From Candidatus Krumholzibacteriota bacterium (GTDB lineage: Bacteria; Krumholzibacteriota; Krumholzibacteriia; JAJRXK01), in the NCBI GenBank assembly GCA_029262065.1, contig JAJDAC010000046.1, positions 124,001 to 188,000 on the forward strand: 64,000 bases of DNA. The letters run 5' to 3'. The position numbers were made by a program, and so were the translations under genes. The notes under the pieces are model-generated. The model searched no databases. It saw nothing but the letters and a program-made list of their open reading frames with translations, and was not told where the DNA came from. This document shows positions 17,916 through 30,414 of this stretch, piece after piece (the stretch's first letter is position 1; the number at the start of each line of letters is the position of its first letter).

Positions 17916-18159
17916 GGCGATCTCCTGAGGGTCTGAATCTGGAGGTCAAGGTACCACGCGAGCCTGGAAACGGCATCTGGCGTAAGTCGTTTGCGACCAG
18001 GCCGCAACGGCCGGTTGGCCAGTTTCCCCGTTTTGGCTGGCTGGCCGTCTCTTTCAGGTGCTAGAATGCTCGGTATACCGCCGCTATCGCCAATGCGCGG
18101 TTTTCGGGGAACTCGCAACCCCGATCGGGTACTCGCATCCCGCTGAGGACCGCGTAGAA

Positions 18160-20424
18160 ATGCGTGACTCACTCGTCAATCTCGCTGGAAGCCTTCCCAT
18201 GGTGGAAACCATCTTCGCTCGCGGGCACGTCGGCCGCGCTCGACTCGCACGTGCGTTGACGCCGGCGCTGATCGCCAGCGTGTGCGCGGTCGTGGGCTCA
18301 AGCCAGGTTCACAGCAGCACCGTCACGTTCGTCGACGCCACGGTCGAGGTGGGACTCGATATCGAGTATTCGTCTCGCGGTGTGTACGGCCCGGGAGTGG
18401 CGGCCGCTGACTACGACGGTGACGGCGATATCGATATCTTCCTGAGCCATGATCCCAACAAGCTCTTTCGTAACGAACCCGCCGGCCTGCGCGACGTGGC
18501 GCCCGAGCTGGGCCTGGCGCTTACCGCCGAGCTACCGCCCATTGATGATCGCGCTCACCCCACCGAGACCGACCCCACCAGCATGATGCCGTGCTTCATC
18601 GACATCGATGGTGATGGCGATCGCGACTTGTTCCTCACGGGGTGGAATACCTGGAATCGGTTCTACCGTAACCTTGGGCAAGGACAGTTCGTCGAGGAGA
18701 CATTCTCCACGGGAATGGGTCTTATCGATCGTTCGGCCACCGCCGCGTTTGGTGACTTCTCCACCGACGGTTACGTCGATGTCTACGTGGCGACTTGGGG
18801 TGGGTTGGACCGGCTGTACCGAACCCAGGAACAGGGGGGCTCGTTTCGCGACGTATCGGCCAACAGCGGAGTACACGGCATTCAGGTACCCGCCCGCGCA
18901 AGTTGGTCGGCCGTCTGGTTCTATCAGAACGCCGACACGTTACTCGACCTGTACGTGGGCATCGACTACGGGATGCCCAACTTCATGTTCCGAAACCAGG
19001 GTAGCGGCAGCTTCTCCGACTACTCCGACCAGTGCTTCCCGGATTTTCTTCCCAACGCCTCGATGGGGCAGGCTCTTGGCGACTACGACCACGACGGCGA
19101 CCATGACCTGTTCGTGGCCAACTCACTGAGCAACAATCTGTATCAATACGACTCAGAAGCCGACGTGTACACGGACCTACTGGCGAGTCCTTCTCCGGTC
19201 GGGCGCGCCCTGAAAGACAAGAAGATCGGTTGGTTCTGCGACTGGCCCGATGTCGACAACGACGGCTGGGTCGATCTGTTCCTGGTGAACGGTTACATTC
19301 CCCTGTGTCTCCCCGACAATCCATTCTTTCCCGACCAGTGCGGCGGTGACGAATTTCTGCAATCCAACCGATTGTGGATGAACGACACCCAGGGATCTTT
19401 CGTCGATGCGACGGCATCGTCGGGGATCGGGCACGAAGGACCGGGTCGCGCCGCGTTGGTGGCCGATTTCGATCTCGACGGAGATGTGGATTTCTTTGTG
19501 ACGAACAATTTCGGGCGGCACGTGTTCCACCGTAACGACACCACCGAACAGGGGTCGTGGCTGACGCTGCGCCTCGAGGGCAACACGCGCAATTCTGACG
19601 CAATTTCCGCGCGGGTTTTCGTCGAGGCGCAGGGAGTCGTGCACCGTCGTGATCGATTGGCTACCTCCGGATATCTGTCGCAGCCATCCGATGAGATCTA
19701 CGTGGGCCTGGGCGATGCCACGGTGGCCGACAAGGTAACCGTGATCTGGTCGAACGGAACCACGGACGAGTGGACCCAGGTGGATCTGAACCAGAGGGTA
19801 TTGCTGAAGCAGGGCGCGAGCGGTGAGCGTGGCGAGTTACCGGTTCGCCCGCAGGTCACCGCCACCAATGACGCGTCCGGCGTGATCGTTCAGTGGACCG
19901 TGGATCAAGCCGAAGACTGGAGTCGTTTCCGCGTGTATCGGACGCGCGAGGGACAGTTTGCTTCGACCATGGCTACGTTGGACGGTAGCGCGCGGCAGTA
20001 CGTCGACGAAACGGCCGAGCTGGGCCAGCGATATCACTACCGCATCGAGGCCACCATCGATGGCGTGGGGGTTACCAGCGAACGGGCCAGCCTGGTGGCG
20101 GAAGACCCCGATTTGCCGCCGACCTTCAACGAGCGCCAGCCGCGATTGGCGCCGAACTATCCCAATCCGTTCAACCCGAACACGGTGGTGCCGTTCGTGG
20201 TGCCCGTCGTCGTGGGCGAGGTGCCCGTGACCCTGACCATACATGACGCCGCAGGACGCGTGATCGTGGTGGCGGTGGACGCACCATTCGCGGCCGGCCA
20301 GCATGAGGTGAGTTGGGATGGTACCGACGCGGTGGGTCGGCCGGTTGGTTCGGGTGTGTACTTCGTGCGCCTGACCGTCGAGGGGTTCTCCTCGGTGGCT
20401 CGTAAGCTCACGCTGATTCGCTAG
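18160..20424 (+). CDS. Secreted FG-GAP/ASPIC protein with FlgD-like C-terminal tag
   Basis: A protein of about 754 residues if the ATG at 18160 is used (GAGGA ten bases upstream; an ATG at 18199 is the alternative). After a signal-like hydrophobic stretch (ALIASVCAVVGSS) come several FG-GAP/VCBS calcium-binding blades (DYDGDGDIDIFLSHD, DIDGDGDRDLFLTG, DFDLDGDVDFFVTN). An ASPIC/UnbV-type segment follows (RLEGNTRNSDAISARVFVEAQG), then a fibronectin-III-like domain (~residues 560-650). The end carries a FlgD-Ig-like tag (NYPNPFNPNT...GRPVGSGVYFVRL). This is a large cell-surface or secreted beta-propeller. Its stop shares the CTAG with the convergent aminopeptidase gene. Confidence 0.85.
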   Translation: MRDSLVNLAGSLPMVETIFARGHVGRARLARALTPALIASVCAVVGSSQVHSSTVTFVDATVEVGLDIEYSSRGVYGPGVAAADYDGDGDIDIFLSHDPNKLFRNEPAGLRDVAPELGLALTAELPPIDDRAHPTETDPTSMMPCFIDIDGDGDRDLFLTGWNTWNRFYRNLGQGQFVEETFSTGMGLIDRSATAAFGDFSTDGYVDVYVATWGGLDRLYRTQEQGGSFRDVSANSGVHGIQVPARASWSAVWFYQNADTLLDLYVGIDYGMPNFMFRNQGSGSFSDYSDQCFPDFLPNASMGQALGDYDHDGDHDLFVANSLSNNLYQYDSEADVYTDLLASPSPVGRALKDKKIGWFCDWPDVDNDGWVDLFLVNGYIPLCLPDNPFFPDQCGGDEFLQSNRLWMNDTQGSFVDATASSGIGHEGPGRAALVADFDLDGDVDFFVTNNFGRHVFHRNDTTEQGSWLTLRLEGNTRNSDAISARVFVEAQGVVHRRDRLATSGYLSQPSDEIYVGLGDATVADKVTVIWSNGTTDEWTQVDLNQRVLLKQGASGERGELPVRPQVTATNDASGVIVQWTVDQAEDWSRFRVYRTREGQFASTMATLDGSARQYVDETAELGQRYHYRIEATIDGVGVTSERASLVAEDPDLPPTFNERQPRLAPNYPNPFNPNTVVPFVVPVVVGEVPVTLTIHDAAGRVIVVAVDAPFAAGQHEVSWDGTDAVGRPVGSGVYFVRLTVEGFSSVARKLTLIR

Positions 20425-22136
20425 TTCAGAAAAGTACCGTCGAGCGAGTTGGTCACCATGGCGTGGTAGCCGCGACGCGCTTTCGCGTAGATGCGACGGG
20501 CCATGTCGGCTTGGCCGAATCGGTCTAGAGCCTCGTACAAAGGTCGCACGTACTTTCCGCGTCCCACATGCATGAGAAACGGCTCAACGGCCTCTATCGC
20601 CGGCCCGTAGCCGCGGGCGATTCCTTGCTTCAACCACTCGCACAGGATTTCACAGTTCTCCGAGGTCGTGAACGCGAACTGGTGGTCAAGGCGCGCCAGG
20701 TCGTCGACTGAATCGTCGGGACCCAGACTCTGGAGCATGTGGATCCACTCATGAGCGCTCCAATTGTCCGTTACCTGATCAGCAAGCGAAGTATGGTCTT
20801 GTCGCCACTGGGCCAGGTGCGCCTCTACCTGCGCGAAGGCGGCGCTCTCGGCGCGCGGTGCGTTTGGCGGCAGGCCGGGGGCGTAGATCCATTTGGCTAC
20901 TTTGACACCATCGGCCGGCGATCTGGCCAGCAGGTGCGTCTCGAGCCACTCCACGAAGGCACTCGTGGTCATGGCGGCAAACGCATGACGGTCGAAGTAC
21001 TCGCGTAGGAACGCGTCGAACGTTGCTCGGCCGACCGACTCCTCGAGCGCACGCAGGAACAGGTACCCCTTCTCGTAGGGAACGTCGCTGATAGCCTCGT
21101 CGGGATCGCGCCGACCCAGATCTCCGAACAGCCAGGTGTCGCGATGATCATGGCCAAGGTGGGTCAGGGTATCTTCCAACCGACCACGCCCCAGGCTGGC
21201 CTCCATTTCACTTCGGTCGCGGCCGTACACCGCTTCGACGATGCGCCGCTCGAGGTAGACGGTGAACCCTTCATTCAACCAGAAATCGTTCCACGTGGCG
21301 TTGGTCACCAGGTTCCCACTCCACGAGTGCGCCAGTTCGTGCGCCACCAGCGAAACCAGGGAACGGTCGCCGGCCAGGATGGTGGGGGTAGCAAACGTCA
21401 ATCGGGGGTTCTCCATACCGCCCAGCGGAAACGCGGGCGGAAGCACGAGCAGGTCGTAACGGCCCCATCGGTACGGTCCGAAGATCTTCTCGGTGACTTC
21501 GACCATGGATTCGGTGTCGCGCAGTTCTTGCACCGCGGCGTCCAGCACGCTGGGTTCGGTCCAGACCCCGGTGCGGGGTCCCAGCGATTGGAAGGCAAGG
21601 TCTCCCGCGGCCAATGCGATGAGGTACGTGGGGATGGGTTCCTGCATGCGAAACTTGAACTCGCCTGGCTTTTGGCGGGTATCGACCGCCTCGGCGGCCA
21701 TGACCACGTGCAAAGGCAAATCGGCCTGGATGTTGGCGGAGTATGTGATCCGGTGAGCCGGATTGTCCACGCAGGGTATCCAGCTTCGCGTGTGGATCGA
21801 CTGGCCCTGGGTGTAAAGAAACGGGTGCTCGCCACCGGCGGTTTGCTCGGGATCCAACCATTGCAACGCGCTGGCCTCGGGCGAAGTGCGGTAGCGAATC
21901 CGGAAGGCGGCGCAGCCGGCGCGCAAGAACACCGTGAGTGGGGTTCCGTGCACCGGATCACTGTCACCCCAGTCATAGCTTATTTCGTTGCCGTCCAGAT
22001 CGGTGATGGCCTCGATCAGGATGTCGCGCGTATCCAGTTCCAGCTTGCCTGCCGACGCGCGGGGCTGGGCAAGGTGATGGACGACCTCACCGGCGATGGT
22101 TCGGGTGGCGAAATCGATCGCGAGATTCAGGTCCAT
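20421..22136 (-). CDS. M1-family aminopeptidase (leukotriene-A4-hydrolase-like)
   Basis: A 571-residue zinc aminopeptidase. It contains the substrate-anchoring GGMEN at 239-243, the zinc site HELAHSWSGN with His266, Glu267, His270 and the third ligand Glu289, and the C-terminal helical domain typical of LTA4H-like M1 enzymes. The ATG at 22136 starts close to the first conserved strand (MDLNLAIDFATRTIAG), leaving out the ~20-residue N-terminal segment usual in the family. A TTG at 22145 overlapping the upstream stop is the alternative. It is translationally adjacent to the receiver/PEP-synthase-like gene. No signal peptide is seen, so it is probably cytoplasmic peptide turnover. Confidence 0.88.
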   Translation of the reverse strand: MDLNLAIDFATRTIAGEVVHHLAQPRASAGKLELDTRDILIEAITDLDGNEISYDWGDSDPVHGTPLTVFLRAGCAAFRIRYRTSPEASALQWLDPEQTAGGEHPFLYTQGQSIHTRSWIPCVDNPAHRITYSANIQADLPLHVVMAAEAVDTRQKPGEFKFRMQEPIPTYLIALAAGDLAFQSLGPRTGVWTEPSVLDAAVQELRDTESMVEVTEKIFGPYRWGRYDLLVLPPAFPLGGMENPRLTFATPTILAGDRSLVSLVAHELAHSWSGNLVTNATWNDFWLNEGFTVYLERRIVEAVYGRDRSEMEASLGRGRLEDTLTHLGHDHRDTWLFGDLGRRDPDEAISDVPYEKGYLFLRALEESVGRATFDAFLREYFDRHAFAAMTTSAFVEWLETHLLARSPADGVKVAKWIYAPGLPPNAPRAESAAFAQVEAHLAQWRQDHTSLADQVTDNWSAHEWIHMLQSLGPDDSVDDLARLDHQFAFTTSENCEILCEWLKQGIARGYGPAIEAVEPFLMHVGRGKYVRPLYEALDRFGQADMARRIYAKARRGYHAMVTNSLDGTFLN

Positions 22137-22141
22137 GTGCT

Positions 22142-25114
22142 TCAAGGCGTCGGCTCCGCAGAAGAAGGCTTGGGCGGCAGGATGGCACCACGCGAACTGC
22201 GACCGTCGATGCGCAAGCGCAACGGTCGGTCGAACCGCACATGCCGCAGCAGCTTCGTTTCGGTCACGGCCGGTTGATGGTGCAGCCAGTTCCAATCGAT
22301 GCGATCCCTACCCACGAATGGATTCACGGTGAAGTAGCCGATCCCGAGAGATGTCATGTTCTGAAAGAAATGCGTGCCTTGCGATGGGGCCACGCGGAAA
22401 TCCTCGAGCGCGGTTTCCACGATGGCCGAGGCACCTGAGATTTGATCCCAGGTTACCGGCACGCCCAGCCAGGGATCCGACGAGCCCCAGCGACCGGGGC
22501 CAATCAGCACGTAGGGTCTACTCTCGGCGCGCAGTTCGAGATTGATCTTGCCGACTTCCTGGGCGATTTCGGCGGTGTGCGCGGCATCGAACGTCTCGGG
22601 GAGCACGTAGATGAGGTCGCGTATGTCCAGGCGTTGTCCGTTGCCCAGCGCTCCCTCGCTGTAGCAGAAAGCTTCGAGGGCCATGGCGTCGCCCACGCGC
22701 ACGTCTTCGGGCTCGCCGCCGGCGATGAGTCGGCGTACCTGCAGGAACCCAAAGCGAGGCACGTCACTCTCCAGGTCGACCGCGAACTCTATCTCAACCG
22801 GCGCGCCCATTCCGTCGGCGGCCAGCCGCAGTACCGAGCGTAAGATGGCCGCCAGGGGGAAGGTCTCGGAGTTCAAGATGGGGGCGAAGGTCACTACCGG
22901 GTGACCGTCGCGCGACGACCCTTCGTAGATGACGTTGTTCTCGGCCGAGTAGCTGGAGATCAACTGCGCCAGGGTGCCGTCTTTCACGGCTTCCTCGATT
23001 TCCAGACGCACCAGGTTGGCGTTTTCATCGCGCTCGGGCAAACGGGCTGAGTCACGCAGGTCGAGAGCGAAGAATGCACGTTGGGCCGAATCCAGCGTGC
23101 TGCGCACCGTGGCGAACTGAGGAATGTTCCGGGGGTGGGCCGGCGAGAATCGCAGGGCGTCGAAGCCGCCCATGACCTGACGCCCGAGTCCCATGGCAAT
23201 CACGGCAATGCCGTCGCGGGCCTTCATGGGAGCAATGGGGTAGAAGTTATAGGATCGCGCGACTCCCGACACGTGGGGGTAGAAGCGGTCGTTTTGCCGC
23301 GTCCCCACCAATTGTTGCAGAATGACGGCCATCTTCTCGTCTTCCGCCCGATAGGGGGTGGACTCGATGTACGCCTTCGAGGCCACGCTGAAGGTGGACG
23401 CATAGACCAGTTTTATCGCCCGCGCCAATTGCTCGCGACGAACGTCGACGCTGGGATGACTATTGTCGAGCATGTAGGTACGGTAGATCCCGGCGAACGG
23501 CTGCGACTGGGAATCTTCGAGTAGGCTCGACGAGCGCACGGCCAGCGGATAGTCCACCAGGTGAAGGAACGCCTCGAGGTTTTCTGCGATCGCCGGGGGC
23601 AGATGACCGCGCATGAACTCTTCGACGATCTGTTCATCGGTGCGGTCGCCGTAGGCCACATCTTCGAGGTCGTTGTCGGCAATAAAGGAGTCGAAGACAT
23701 CGGTGGCGATGACCGCCGTCTTGGGCACCAGGATGTTGACGTCGGGGAACTGGACCTTGAAATCGTCGTCCTGGAGTATCGTGTTGGCGAACGCAAGGCC
23801 GCGACCCTTGCCGCCCAAGGATCCCCCGCCGATGCGCACGAACTCGCTCTCGCGGTCGAATCGGGAAACTGAGAAGTCGGCGACAATACCGCGCTGCGCT
23901 TCGGTACGGTGGCCGTGGAGTGTGTCCACCAGATACTCGCGCAGCGCATCCATCGAGCTGAACTCTTCGACCTGACGCGGGCGGATGCGCGAGGCCAGTT
24001 CAAACTCCGTTCGTGCGCGCAGCCAATTGGAGAAGTCGTTGCGTTTTGAGTGGTACGCCAGTGATTCCTTGGGCATCCGTGCGATCTTGCGCTCGAGTTC
24101 ACGCAGGTCACGGGCGCGACCCCACTCGCTGCCGTCGGGCATCAGGAACACGAAGTCACCGAACCCGAAACTACCTTCGATGAATCGTTGCAGGTCCTTC
24201 AGCAATCGCATCGAGCGTTTGTTCAGGAACTTCACTCCGACTTCGGCGGCTAGCTGATCGCCCTCGGTCAATGTCGATTGCATCAGGATGGGCATGGTGG
24301 GGTCGTCGGCCTGGATACGGTGAATGAGTTCCACGCCGGCACGCCGATCGGGCTTACCGCCGCGGGGAAATGACAGGTCGGTGATGACGCCTAGCAAGTA
24401 GGGGTGGTGCCGCTCGTAGAGCTCCATGGCGCGCTCGAAATCCTTGGCCCAGAGGACCTTCGGGCGCGCTCTGAGCCTCACCAGCTGCTGTGCCAGGTTG
24501 AGTCCATCTTCCATGAGGTTGCGCGTGTGGCTGACCAGCTGCGTGTACAGCAACGGAAGATACAGCGACGCAAAGCGGCGCGAGTCTTCCACCAGCAGGA
24601 TGGTTCGAACCTGTCCCTCGGATGTGTCGTGGTCAACGTTCCAGGCGTCCTCGACCAGCTTGATCACGGCCACGAAGATGCGCGCGTCGCCCTGCCACGT
24701 AAATACGTGGTCGATACCCTCGCGACCGACCGCGCGGGGCATGCGCTCCAACTCACCGATGTCGAACGCGAGCATGACCACCGGAATGGTGTGGTCGAGC
24801 ATCTTGACTTTGCGACCAAACGCGAAGCCGTTCATGCTGCCGACCCGCAGCATGGTGAACACCAGGTCGAAGCGCTTCTGCATGAGCAGTTCGAGCGCTT
24901 CTTCGGCGGTAGCGGCGTGGATGACGCGGGGGGCTCCCGAGAGGTTGAGCGAGACGTACTCGTTCAGCACCAGCTCGGTCAGTCGCCCCCCTTCCTCGAT
25001 GACGAAGGCGTCATAGTGACTGGCCACGACCAGGATGTCGTGGACACGATGGGGCATGAGCGAATCGAAGGTAGCGCCCCGGCCTGCAAGCCCTGCCTTC
25101 GTAGTACGCTTCAT
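22142..25114 (-). CDS. Two-receiver / PEP-synthase N-domain fusion protein
   Basis: A 990-residue multidomain protein. Residues ~25-155 resemble a receiver domain whose phosphoacceptor position is lost (DLVFTMLRV). Residues ~170-310 form a second receiver with acidic pocket VEDS (175-178), acceptor Asp246 in GVITDLSFP and a late Lys299. From ~425 it matches the ATP/pyruvate-binding domain of PEP synthase / pyruvate phosphate dikinase (GGGSLGGKGRGLAFANTIL at 429-447; LAVRSSSLLEDSQSQPFAGIYRTYM at 524-548). The phosphohistidine swivel and PEP-barrel domains are absent, and the C-terminus is specific to this family. Thus it cannot be a complete PEP synthase. Role unknown; the architecture recurs in FCB-type bacteria. 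Confidence 0.8.
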   Translation of the reverse strand: MKRTTKAGLAGRGATFDSLMPHRVHDILVVASHYDAFVIEEGGRLTELVLNEYVSLNLSGAPRVIHAATAEEALELLMQKRFDLVFTMLRVGSMNGFAFGRKVKMLDHTIPVVMLAFDIGELERMPRAVGREGIDHVFTWQGDARIFVAVIKLVEDAWNVDHDTSEGQVRTILLVEDSRRFASLYLPLLYTQLVSHTRNLMEDGLNLAQQLVRLRARPKVLWAKDFERAMELYERHHPYLLGVITDLSFPRGGKPDRRAGVELIHRIQADDPTMPILMQSTLTEGDQLAAEVGVKFLNKRSMRLLKDLQRFIEGSFGFGDFVFLMPDGSEWGRARDLRELERKIARMPKESLAYHSKRNDFSNWLRARTEFELASRIRPRQVEEFSSMDALREYLVDTLHGHRTEAQRGIVADFSVSRFDRESEFVRIGGGSLGGKGRGLAFANTILQDDDFKVQFPDVNILVPKTAVIATDVFDSFIADNDLEDVAYGDRTDEQIVEEFMRGHLPPAIAENLEAFLHLVDYPLAVRSSSLLEDSQSQPFAGIYRTYMLDNSHPSVDVRREQLARAIKLVYASTFSVASKAYIESTPYRAEDEKMAVILQQLVGTRQNDRFYPHVSGVARSYNFYPIAPMKARDGIAVIAMGLGRQVMGGFDALRFSPAHPRNIPQFATVRSTLDSAQRAFFALDLRDSARLPERDENANLVRLEIEEAVKDGTLAQLISSYSAENNVIYEGSSRDGHPVVTFAPILNSETFPLAAILRSVLRLAADGMGAPVEIEFAVDLESDVPRFGFLQVRRLIAGGEPEDVRVGDAMALEAFCYSEGALGNGQRLDIRDLIYVLPETFDAAHTAEIAQEVGKINLELRAESRPYVLIGPGRWGSSDPWLGVPVTWDQISGASAIVETALEDFRVAPSQGTHFFQNMTSLGIGYFTVNPFVGRDRIDWNWLHHQPAVTETKLLRHVRFDRPLRLRIDGRSSRGAILPPKPSSAEPTP

Positions 25115-25132
25115 GCCCAGCTTTCGAAGTTC

Positions 25133-28627
<3,495 letters not shown>

Positions 28628-28663
28628 GGCAGCTGCGCGATTCCTGCTAACCATTTAGTGCGT

Positions 28664-28677
28664 CATGGTTTACCATG
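28664..28677. promoter_or_regulatory. Perfect palindrome CATGGT-TT-ACCATG
   Basis: A 14-bp dyad with 6-bp arms between the divergent eno and ECF-sigma genes, 37 nt upstream of the eno -35 box. It is a candidate dimeric regulator site; the binding protein is unknown. Confidence 0.35.
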
Positions 28678-28799
28678 CCCGGCGCGGCGCCCACCCCCCC
28701 TGGGCGAAATTCCTTGCAACCTCGCAGATACGAGCGACGTACACGGCGAATACGAGCCACTGTCGCTCAGGGGACTCCTGGGTAGTTCGGAGGCGGCAG

Positions 28800-29390
28800 T
28801 TGCGAAGTGATGCCCTCGTTATCGCCGAGGCCAGACAAGGAAGAGAACCCGCCTTCGCGGAGCTGCTGCGGCGCTACCGCGCGCCGGTGTTCAATCTCTG
28901 CCTTCGCATGCTCAAGAATCGGGACGATGCCGAAGACGTGGCCCAAGACGTCTTTATAAAGGTGTTCGCCATGCTCGACCGGTACGACGAGCGCTATGCG
29001 TTCCGAAGCTGGTTGTTCAAGATCGCGGCGAACCAGAGCATCGATTTCATCCGCAAGAACCGGGTGAAGCTGTTGAGTCTGGACGAGCCGGTCTCGTACA
29101 AGGGAGAGGAAATCGAGCGACAGTTCCCCGACGACGGCGATACGCCCGAACAGGCGTTGGCCTCGAAGGAGCTGGGGACGTTGCTCATGGCCGTAACCGA
29201 TGAGTTGCCACCGCATTATCGATCGATGATCGTGCTGCGGCACCAGGAGCAACTGAGTTACGAGGAAATTGCGCAGATCATGGAGCTTCCGCTGGGCACC
29301 GTGAAGGCCCGCATCCACAGGGCGCGGGCCATGATGAGGGAAAAATTACAGCGGCGCCGTGGCGGTCTAGGACCAGTTCGCGGGCAGTAA
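28800..29390 (+). CDS. ECF (RpoE-like) sigma factor
   Basis: A 196-residue sigma-70 family member containing only regions 2 and 4. Region 2 is NLCLRMLKNRDDAEDVAQDVFIKVFAMLDRYDERYAFRSWLFKIAANQSIDFIRK (~35-90). Region 4 is the helix-turn-helix LPPHYRSMIVLRHQEQLSYEEIAQIMELPLGTVKARIHRARAMMREKL (~135-185). The TTG at 28800 is taken as start because a perfect GGAGG sits 6 nt upstream; upstream residues of the longer ORF look non-coding. The next gene encodes a tail-anchored-like protein that is a good anti-sigma candidate. ECF sigmas direct envelope-stress or surface regulons; the signal is unknown. Confidence 0.9.
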   Translation: MRSDALVIAEARQGREPAFAELLRRYRAPVFNLCLRMLKNRDDAEDVAQDVFIKVFAMLDRYDERYAFRSWLFKIAANQSIDFIRKNRVKLLSLDEPVSYKGEEIERQFPDDGDTPEQALASKELGTLLMAVTDELPPHYRSMIVLRHQEQLSYEEIAQIMELPLGTVKARIHRARAMMREKLQRRRGGLGPVRGQ

Positions 29391-29440
29391 TACAGATCGT
29401 GTGGCCTGGGCCCCAGGTGGGACAGGCTGCGTACCCCGTT

Positions 29441-29530
29441 GTCCCGCTGCGCGGGACCGGGGTCTTCGGCCCCCCAATCCCGCTGAACGCGGGACCGGGG
29501 TGCCTCGACCAGTTCCCGCGAAGCGGGAAC
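29441..29530 (+). repeat. Three tandem GC-rich hairpin repeats
   Basis: Three imperfect copies of a CCCGC-loop-GCGGG hairpin lie at 29441-29457, 29478-29494 and 29512-29530. They are separated by related CGGGG(T)CTTCGG/TGCCTCG spacers. They fill most of the 305-nt gap between the ECF sigma gene and its putative anti-sigma gene. No T tract follows, so they are not a typical terminator. They could pause transcription, stabilise the upstream mRNA, or be a REP-like element. Confidence 0.75.
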
Positions 29531-29695
29531 CGGTCTTCGGTAGTCGCGGCGGATGGGTTGGTAACGTCGGGGGATGTACCATCCGTCGTGGGGGAAGACG
29601 ACGCGGCGTGGGCTTGCCTACACCGCGTCGCTTCCCGCCCGTCTTCAAACTCGCCAAGGACGGCGAGAAGTAAACCCGGGGCAGGAGCCACCGAT

Positions 29696-30355
29696 ATGAA
29701 TCACAACAAGGAAACACTTCAATACTGGCGAGCCCGCATCCAGGACTATCTCGACGATACCCTGCCGCGGCAGGAAGCCGTCGAGTTCTTTCTCTACGCC
29801 CAGAAGCACCCTGAGCTGCAGGCTGAGCTCGATTCGTATCGTGAGCTCGTGACGCAGCTGCAGGAGATGCCCCACGCCCAGCCGGGAGCCGATTTCGATA
29901 CTCCCGTGCTTGCCAGCCTCCCTCTCGAGCGATACGAATCGAAGCCTCGTTTAGCCGAGCGTGTACTTGTCATCGGCGACGAGCAGCCCACGCTGGTGCA
30001 ACGCACGGCGGGACGCGTGAGCCGCGGAATGCTCGCGGTCAGCGCCGCCTATGTTCTTTTCCTTGCCGTTAGCCACAGTTTCCTGGCCCAGACCGCGACC
30101 AAGCTCGCGGGTGCCGTTGGCGATTCCCTGCACGCCGCCGCCGCCCGTACGCAGACTGTCCCGGTGCTGTCGACCGTTGTCGATCTGTCGGCCCGAGGCT
30201 ACGATGCAGTCGTAGCCTCGGTCGCATCGATTGAGACGGTCTTGGGTCCGGGGCTGTTGACCATGGGGTTGGGAATCGTAGTCGGCGTGGCGGCCTGGGG
30301 CGTCATGTCCGGTGCCCGGCGCCGCCAGATCGCTCGACGAACTCACGCCAGCTGA
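29696..30355 (+). CDS. Putative anti-sigma factor, membrane protein
   Basis: A 219-residue protein. The N-terminal ~60 residues are helical and zinc-free (YWRARIQDYLDDTLPRQEAVEFFLYAQKHPELQAELDSYRELV), resembling the sigma-binding domain of anti-sigma factors (cupin- or zinc-less type). Two hydrophobic segments follow, at about 113-133 (MLAVSAAYVLFLAVSHSFLA) and 187-205 (LLTMGLGIVVGVAAWGVMSG), before a basic tail. AGGAG lies 8 nt upstream of the ATG at 29696; the longer ORF runs back through the hairpin repeats and is not used. Position after the ECF gene supports the anti-sigma role, but no HCCxxC zinc motif is present. Confidence 0.6.
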   Translation: MNHNKETLQYWRARIQDYLDDTLPRQEAVEFFLYAQKHPELQAELDSYRELVTQLQEMPHAQPGADFDTPVLASLPLERYESKPRLAERVLVIGDEQPTLVQRTAGRVSRGMLAVSAAYVLFLAVSHSFLAQTATKLAGAVGDSLHAAAARTQTVPVLSTVVDLSARGYDAVVASVASIETVLGPGLLTMGLGIVVGVAAWGVMSGARRRQIARRTHAS

Positions 30356-30414
30356 AGGCGTTTCCCGGAACCCGGCCCTCATTGTCCCGGGTTGTGGGTA
30401 GAGACGGATACCGA

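Noticed and set aside
29399-29695. Upstream extension of the putative anti-sigma ORF
   Set aside because: The in-frame extension passes through the hairpin repeats; AGGAG before the ATG at 29696 marks the real start.
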